A stretch of 64,000 bases of DNA from positions 3,859,001-3,923,000 of the forward strand of contig NC_065573.1 in assembly GCF_937616625.2 (NCBI RefSeq), read 5' to 3'. Below, piece after piece: positions 57,201-64,000 of this stretch. This DNA comes from Mercurialis annua (Eukaryota > Streptophyta > Magnoliopsida > Malpighiales > Euphorbiaceae). Position 1 is the stretch's first letter, and each line of letters begins with the position of its first letter. Under the pieces are notes generated by a model. It did not search any database. It saw only the letters and a program-made list of their open reading frames with translations, and was not told the DNA's origin. The position numbers and the translations under genes are program-made.

Positions 57201-60200
57201 TTTCCCCATTTTAGCGATTCAATCCAAACGTTTATAAACGTTACGAAACAAAACCAAAGCGTGTCACCTTTTTAGCAATTTTAGCCAAACGTTTATAAAC
57301 TATACGAAACAAATCCAAGCGTTTCACCTTTTTAGCAATTTATGCCAAACGTTTACAAATGTTTCGAAACAAATCCGAACGTTTCACCTTTTTAGCGATT
57401 CAAGCCAAACGTTTACGAACGTTACAAAGCAAATCCAAACGTTTTTCCTTTTAAGCGATTTAAGTTAAACGTTTACAAACGTTAAGAAAAAAATCCAAAC
57501 GTTTCACCTTTTTATCGATTTAAGCAAAACGTTTACAAACGTTACGAAACTAATCCAAACGTTTAAAACGTTATGAAACCCTTTTCAGCAATTTTAGCCA
57601 AACGTTTACAAACGTTATGAAATAAATTTAAACGTTTCACCTTTTTAGCGATTAAAAACAAACGTTTACGAACGTTACGAAACAAATCCAAACGTTTCAC
57701 CTTTTTAGCTATTTAAGCCAAATGTTTATGAATGTTATGAAACAAAACCAAACTTTTCATATTTTTAGAGATTTAAGCCAAACGATTATTGACGTTACGA
57801 AACAAATTTAAACGTTGCACCTTTTTAGCCAAACATTTACAAACGTTACGAAACAAATCCAAACTTTACGAAACAAAACAAAACGTTTACAAATGTTACG
57901 AAACAAATCCAAACGTTTCAACTTTTTAGCGATTAAAGCCAAACGTTACAAACGTTACGAAACAAATTCAAACGTTTCACCTTTTTAGCGATTTAAGCCA
58001 AATGTTAACAAACATTACGAAACAAATCCAAACGTTTCACCTTTTTAGCGATTTAAGCAAAACGTTTACAAACGTTACGAAACGAATCCAAGCGTTTCAC
58101 CTCTTTAGCAATATAAGCCAAACGTATACAAACGGTACAGAACAAATCCAAACGTTTCACCTTTTTAGCGATTTAAGCCAAACGTTTAGAAACTTTACGA
58201 AACAAATCCAAACGTTTACAAACCTTACGGAACAAAAACAAAGTTTTCACATTTTTAGCAATTTAAGCTAAATGTTTACAAACGTTACGAAACAAATTCA
58301 AACATTTCTCCTTTTTAGCGATTGAAGCCAAACATTTACAAATGTTAAAAAATAAATCCAAACGTTTCCCCATTTTAGCGATTTAAGCCAAACGTTTATA
58401 AACGTTACGAAACAAAACCAAATGTTTACAAACGTTATGAAACAGATCCTAATGTTTACAAACGTTACGAAACAAATCCAAACGTTTCCCTATTTTAGCA
58501 ATTTAAGCCAAACGTTACGAAACTAATCCAAACGTTTCACCTTTTTAGCGATTTAAGCCAAACATTTACAAACTTTACAAAACAAATACAAACGTTTCAC
58601 CTTTTTAGCGATTTAAGCCAAACGTTACAAACGTTACGAAACAAATCCAAACCTTTCATCTTTTTATCGATTTAAGACAAACGTTTACAAACGTTACGAA
58701 ACAAAACTAAACGTTGAAAACATTACGAAACAAATCCAAACGTTTCCAATTTTTAGCGATTTAAGCCAAATGTTTAGAAACGTTACGAAACAAATCCAAA
58801 CGTTTCACCTTTTTTGCGATTGCAGCCAAACATTTAGAAACATTATGAAACAAATCCAAACGTTTCACCTTTTTAGCGATTTAAGCAAAACGTTTACAAA
58901 CGTTACGAAACGAATCCAAGCGTTTCACCTCTTTAGCAATATAAGCCAAACATATACTAACGGTACAGAACAAATCCAAACGTTTCACCTTTTTAGCGAT
59001 TTAAGCCAAACGTTTTGAAACGTTACGAAACAAATCCAAACATTTACAAACCTTATAGAATAAAAACAAACTTTTCACATTTTCAGCAATTTAAGCTAAA
59101 CGTTTACAAACGTTATGAAACAAATTCAAACATTTCACCTTTTTAGCGATTGAAGCCAAACGTTTACAAATGTTAAAAAATAAATCCAAACGTTTCCCCA
59201 TTTTAGCGATTTAAGCCAAACGTTTATAAACGTTACGAAACAAAACCAAATGTTTACAAACGTTACGAAACAAATCCAAATGTTTACAAACGTTACGAAA
59301 CAAATCCAAACGTTTCCCTATTTTAGCGATTTAAGCCAAACGTTACGAAACTAATCCAAATGTTTCACCTTTTTAGCGATGTAAGCCAAACGTTTACAAA
59401 CGTGAAGAAACAAATCCAAACGTTTCCCCATTTTAGAGATTTAAGCAAAATGTTGAGAAACGTTACGAAACAAATCCAAACGTTTCACCTTTTTTGCGAT
59501 TGAAGCCAAACGTTTAGAAACATTTCGAAACAAATTGAAACGTTTACAGACGTTACGAAACGAATCCAAGCGTTTCATCTTTTTAGAAATATAAGCCAAA
59601 CGTTTACAAACTTTATGAAACAAGTCCAAACGTTTCACCTTTTTAGCGATTTAAGTAAAATGTTTACAAACGTTACAAAACAAATCCAAATGTTTTCCCA
59701 TTTTAGCGATTTAAGCCAAACGTTTAAAACATTAAGAAATAAATCCAAACGTTTCGCCTTTTTAGCGATTTAAGCCAAACGTTTACAAACGTTACGAAAC
59801 AAATCCAAATGTTTCACCTTTTTAGCAATTTTACCCAAACGTTTACAAACGTTACGAAACAAATTCAAACGTTTCACCTCTTTAGCGATTTAAGCCAAAT
59901 GTTTACAAACATTACGTAACAAAACCAGTCGTTTACAAACGTTACGAAAGAAATCCAAACATTTCAACTTTTTTGCAGTTAAAGCCAAACGTTTACAAAC
60001 TTTAAGAAACATATCCAAACGTGTCCCCTTTTTAGCTATATAAGCCGAATGTTCACAAACGTTACGAAACAAAGCCAAACTTTTTACCTTTTTAGCTATT
60101 TAAGCCAAACGTTAACAAAAGTTACAAAACAAAACCAAACGTTTCACCTTTTTAGCTATTTAGGCCGAACGTTTTCAAATGTTTCGAAACAAATCCAAAC

Positions 60201-60815
60201 GTTTCACCTTTTTAGCAATTTAAGCTGAATGTTTACAAATGCTACAAAACAAATCGAAGTGTTTCACCTTTTTAGCAATTTAAACCAAAAGTTTACAAAC
60301 TTTACGAAACAAAATGAAATGTTTCACCTTTTTAGAGATTTAAGCCAAACATTTACAAACATTACAAAACAAATCCAAACGTTTCCCCTTTTTAGCGATT
60401 ATAAGCAAAATGTTTACAAACGTTGCGAAACAAATCCAATTGTTTCACCTTTTTAGCAATTTAAATCCAAACGTTTCACCTTTTTAGCGATTTTAGAAAA
60501 ATGTTTACAAACGTTACGGAACAAATCCAAACATTTCACCCTTTTAACGATTTAAGCCAATTGTTTCACCTTTTTAGCAATTTAAATCCAAACGTTTCAC
60601 CTTTTTAGCGATTTAAGTCAAACGTTACAAACGTTACGGCACAAATCCAAACGTTTCACCTTTTTAGTGAACGAAGCCAAATGTTTATAAATATTACGAA
60701 ACAAATCCAAACGTTACAAAACAAATCAAAACGTTTCACCTTTTTAGCGATTTAAGCCAAACGTTTACAAACGATAGGAAACAAATCCAAATGTTTCACC
60801 TTTTTAGTAACTTAA
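54298..60815. repeat. 60-bp satellite array, right block (6.5 kb)
   Basis: The same monomer in the reverse orientation throughout, ending at the insertion point of element D. Includes a duplication of about 828 bp near 57985-59400. Confidence 0.95.
57985..59365. repeat. Duplicated ~828-bp satellite segment
   Basis: Rare variants recur at one spacing: cacctctttagcaatataag at 58098 and 58926, and ttaaaaaataaatcc at 58345 and 59173. The two segments are more alike than neighbouring monomers, pointing to a recent local duplication. Confidence 0.75.
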
Positions 60816-61408
60816 TGTCACGACCCATTTTCATGAATCGCAACCGGCGCTAGGGTATGGGTATGGATGTACCAAAACCCGTAGCTAGCCTTGCGGATAA
60901 CCAACAATTACATAAACCTGCAAGAAACCAATGCTCGGGGCAACCGAGACTTCAGCCTAGTTCTAGCAGTTCATAAAATACAACATTTATATAATAAATG
61001 CTCGATCATTTTTGAGTCTCTAACATAGTATAAATATTTAATTACCCAAGTTATTATATTAAAGCCAAAACAATTAAAACAGTAGAATAATTTTGATAAC
61101 AAGTATTAGACAAATACGACTTCTAATTACTACTGCGGTCTAAGAATAAAATCAGTTTAATTAACTTTATAAAATAAAGTAGAACCTCCGAGGAAATAAA
61201 GAATTGGAGAGCAGCTGACTCGCTCAAATCATAACCTTGGAAAAATTGGGAAAACAACGGGGTCAGATATACTGAGATGAGTTCATACCACTATTTACAT
61301 TTATCAAGTGGAAAACCTTTAAAACCGTTTAAAACATTTAATATAAACATTACGTATAATAGTTGGAACCCTAATCCAAAATACTAAATATAACCATAAT
61401 CCAATAGG

Positions 61409-61535
61409 CCTGGTCCCGAGAGCTGAGCTACACCGAGTTACCACCGACCATTCTTTATCCATAACCAGAGTCCCGAGAGCTGAGCTACACCGAGTTACTC
61501 TACTGGTCCCGAGAGCTATGCTCACACCGAGTTAC
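61409..61535. repeat. Tandem repeat in LTR D
   Basis: Three units contain gtcccgagagctgagctaca and ccgagttac, or variants. The complement resembles the aactcggtt...tctcgggacc units of LTR C. Confidence 0.78.
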
Positions 61536-61584
61536 CACCACATATCACATACCTTATCAAGATCAATACTGGTGCGCACGCAGT

Positions 61585-61603
61585 CCTAATGATGCCCATT
61601 AGG
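61585..61603 (-). promoter_or_regulatory. Conserved LTR hairpin, copy in element D
   Basis: In the sense strand CCTAATG pairs with CATTAGG over loop GGCAT, followed by actgcgtgcgcaccagt. Compared with A, the fifth base pair is reversed (T-A to A-T) with both sides changed. Confidence 0.72.
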
Positions 61604-63218
61604 TAGCATGTTCCAACTAAGAGCCATAATGGAAAAACAGTTCGAAATATCGTATACAGTATATATAGATATTAAAATAATAATTTACTTAATAAAGCGG
61701 TAAATAGTAAGTACAAACTCACTGCTTGCTAATCCACGTGAAAACTCCTGGCAAGCAACCTAGACTCGGTTTGCCTCAAAAGCACGAACAGTCGACGAGT
61801 CTAAACACAAATAAACAATTATTAAAAGGAATCCTAACTCTAGTGAGTACTAGACACCTCATAGGACTAGCACAAACAACAAGTCAAGGTAAAACCAACC
61901 AGAGTAAACACAATACTCAATTAATTAATAAACCACACAAGTCAAGTCTATTGAGTTCCCGCTTTAAAATCCATTTCATAAAATACTTTTTAAAACAATT
62001 GATAAATAATAAACCAAGTAATCTCCAAATAGTGGGTTAGCCGAGTTACTGATAACTACCAAGCTAACCTCACATGTCAGGTGACCCAAGTCTAACCCGA
62101 CCCAATCATTTTATCAAAATATAAACCATAGTTTATAATCCCAAGAATAATGATTTGATAAAATAATAAATTATAATTGAAAGCGGAACTCAATATCTTT
62201 AAACAAAAGTAATCATTAGTTACTAACAAAAACTTAACCACAATAAAGTATAAGAAAACGTTTTATGTCAAAACGTAACTTTATCCAAAATGGCACATCA
62301 AGCCAATATTTTCAAAACCCATAATTACCCAAGTAATTATGTGATTAAAGATTATAAAATAAAAATCGTATTCAGATTGAAATTATAAAAACCAATCCGA
62401 TTACATCAAAAAGAATATTATTTCCAAATTTAAACGATGCTAACACTTAGCAAAAATTTGGCTAAACAAGCCAACAACATTACAAGCATGCTATAACACT
62501 TAAATGAATCCAATAAGAATTGCATAACACATTTAAATCATTTACTCAGAATGAACCAACAATCAAACCATATATCAATCGAATAACTATGGCATACATA
62601 ACATAACTCGTGTACAAACAATCAAGAATCGATGGGCAACAATCTTGAACAATATCATCATGCCAAAAACATTACAAACAGCCCTAACATGTATTTCCAG
62701 TCACTATCAACATATTCAAACAGTAGGTAAGCAATGAAATAATCATACCAAGCAAGCTAGCACTTAACCTAGCAATTCAATTCATAATACCCAAGGTAAA
62801 ATCCAATACAAACACTCTAAACCAAAGCTAACTATACATAATCAGTTCTAAGCATGCCAAAATAGTAAATCAAATCATCACAACACCCAAGGTATATGTT
62901 TAACCTTAAAACACAAGATTCGGCACTTACCGACGAAGATAAGCGGATAAAACATCACATGGATCCAAGAACGAGGCGAATCAGAATTGGTATGCTTAAG
63001 AACTCACACAACAATGGAAAACATGGATACATAAGCCCTAAAACGAATTGAACAAAGGAAATGTGAACATACTTAGGATAGGGTATGCAGATCACTTACC
63101 GGAGTCCAACAAACAAAGGAATTGATGTACAAACTATCAAATCAGAGTGTTGTAATGTCAATGGGTCGGCTAGGGTTTATAAAATGAAGTGGGAAAAGTT
63201 TTAGATCAGATAAAGGGC

Positions 63219-63227
63219 CTATTTATA
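63219..63227 (-). promoter_or_regulatory. TATA box of LTR D
   Basis: Minus-strand TATAAATAG within a near-palindrome GGCC...GGCC at 63217-63232. Confidence 0.6.
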
Positions 63228-63242
63228 GGCCAAACAACAAAT

Positions 63243-63368
63243 CTGACAGAGGGGCGCGATGGGAGGCGCGTTGCGAGGCGCGTTCGTCCCATCGCGCCTT
63301 CACTTGACGCTGAAATCGTATGGGGCAAGTTGTGAGGCGCGATGGCCCATCGCGCCCTCCAACGCGCC
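63243..63368. repeat. GC-rich dyad cluster in LTR D
   Basis: Repeats of gaggcgcg and cgcgcc occur, including GGCGCGATGG-c-CCATCGCGCC at 63336-63356. Unlike in A, B and C it lies upstream of the predicted TATA box. Confidence 0.72.
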
Positions 63369-63681
63369 TCAATGTTTGATCCAACAGTCAACTTTGTCTT
63401 GGGCACAACATATCCAAAAATAAACCTGATCTAACGGTTAAATTGGGAGATATGAATGTTTTCTCAAAACATGTCAGATTCAGAAGGTACCAGAATAAAT
63501 CATCGATTATAAACCGAAAACAAATCAAATCGCCATCGAAAACTCACACGACACATGCGACATATACAAGATACAACTCAAACCGCAAACAAAGTGTTAC
63601 ACTTGCTAAGTCCACCATTAACAATCCGAAACTAAGTCGGAAACACAACAAAACCATGACGGAAAAACACGGGATATTACA

Positions 63682-63716
63682 TTCTCCCCAACTTATATAA
63701 AATTCGCCCTCGAATT
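63682..63716 (-). other. Polypurine tract and preceding dyad of element D
   Basis: Minus-strand AAGTTGGGGAGAA (63694-63682) abuts the LTR. AATTCG-AGGG-CGAATT lies at 63701-63716, with a changed loop and kept arms. Confidence 0.85.
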
Positions 63717-64000
63717 TAAAACAATACAACCCGCGTAATAACATATCTTAAAACTATATGCTGACCGAACGAAAAAGCATAGAGCCAACGTAAGCACATA
63801 AACATGACACCCAAAGTAATCAAGGAAAGCAATTTTTAACAACTCTGCAAAACGAACTTTGTTTTGCAGGAACACTCCTGAACCAAGTAACCAACCCAAA
63901 CTGTAATCATAGGAATTCCGTGCTTAACGACCTAAGTACTTGCGTAAGCAAAACTCAAATGGTTGTTCCTCGTACTGTAACTAAAAACTACCACTTTCAT
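63717..64000 (-). other. Start of the internal region of element D
   Basis: This should be the part of a Tekay element between the end of pol and the PPT. I see no coding domain in these 284 bases; pol, if present, lies to the right of the window. Confidence 0.5.

Larger units (their letters stand above)
60816..63681 (-). repeat. 3' LTR of element D (Tekay-related, 2.87 kb)
   Basis: Minus-strand ends are TGTAATATCCCG (63681) and GGGTCGTGACA (60816). Much of it aligns with the Tekay LTR on the other strand, for example the block around 62034-62105 (gtgggttagccgagtt, caccaagt-like text) against 10860-10945, and the actagacacctcataggact block at 61849-61868. The PPT also differs from Tekay's by one base. 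It interrupts the satellite with cttaa before it (60811-60815) as a likely target duplication. Confidence 0.87.

Noticed and set aside
33195..60456. Many ORFs of 60-207 codons in the satellite as a repeat-protein family
   Set aside because: They follow from a monomer length divisible by three with one stop-free frame, occur on either strand with array orientation, and start and end at random point changes.
32707..60815. Regular ~60-bp repeats suggest a CRISPR array
   Set aside because: Monomers are contiguous variants of one sequence with no unique spacers, no cas genes, and the DNA is clearly plant.
61319..61525. Minus-strand ORF with repeated SSALGT motifs
   Set aside because: It translates the tandem repeat of LTR D and is not a protein gene.

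Overview
This window looks like repeat-rich nuclear DNA of a flowering plant, probably a eudicot with a large genome. I find no host protein gene, rRNA, tRNA gene or CRISPR array. Nearly every base belongs to nested transposable elements or to one very large tandem satellite. Plant origin is inferred from a Tekay/Del-type chromovirus primed by initiator tRNA-Met, a Tat/Retand-type Ty3/Gypsy derivative with the antisense ORF typical of that group, CACTA and Mutator-like DNA elements, and long non-coding LTR elements (LARD-like). Element names A to E are mine.

Layout. (1) 1-8263: element A, a LARD-like LTR element on the minus strand. It has a complete 5' LTR (5167-8263), a PBS, a 4.5-kb internal region with no coding domain, a PPT and the first 632 bp of its 3' LTR. 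It sits in (2) 8264-19641: a decayed plus-strand Tekay chromovirus with its 5' LTR (cut by A and carrying a 1.16-kb TIR transposon), gag, protease, RT, RNase H, integrase and chromodomain broken by stops and frameshifts, and a 3' LTR cut by (3) element B. (3) 19642-about 22980: the minus-strand 3' LTR and part of the internal region of B. (4) About 22981-28495: a 5'-truncated Tat/Retand-type derivative with gag-protease, a row of five hairpins, an antisense gene split by a MITE, PPT and 3' LTR, and no reverse transcriptase. (5) 28496-29269: probable CACTA terminal region. (6) 29270-32706: end of plus-strand LARD-like element C and its 3' LTR. (7) 32707-60815: about 26.7 kb of a 60-bp satellite, roughly 445 monomers, with many orientation switches, a ~1.76-kb higher-order repeat, an LTR-end stub and a 1.4-kb LTR fragment (E). 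(8) 60816-64000: minus-strand 3' LTR of a second Tekay-related element (D) and a little of its internal region.

Relationships. LTRs of A, B, C, D and the Tekay copy share their ends (TGTAATA or TGTGATA ... CGTGACA) and a dyad just before the polypurine tract. They also share one LTR hairpin whose stem sequence changes between elements while base pairing is kept. A and Tekay share the PBS. The non-coding elements therefore look like parasites of Tekay-type enzymes. The least expected signals are the hairpin train that fills the internal region of A (and part of B), the covarying LTR hairpin, the GC-rich dyad clusters in the LTRs, and the inverted, higher-order organisation of the satellite including a copied LTR/satellite junction.

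All calls rest on reading the sequence by eye. Identities and copy numbers are estimates, and no database was searched.
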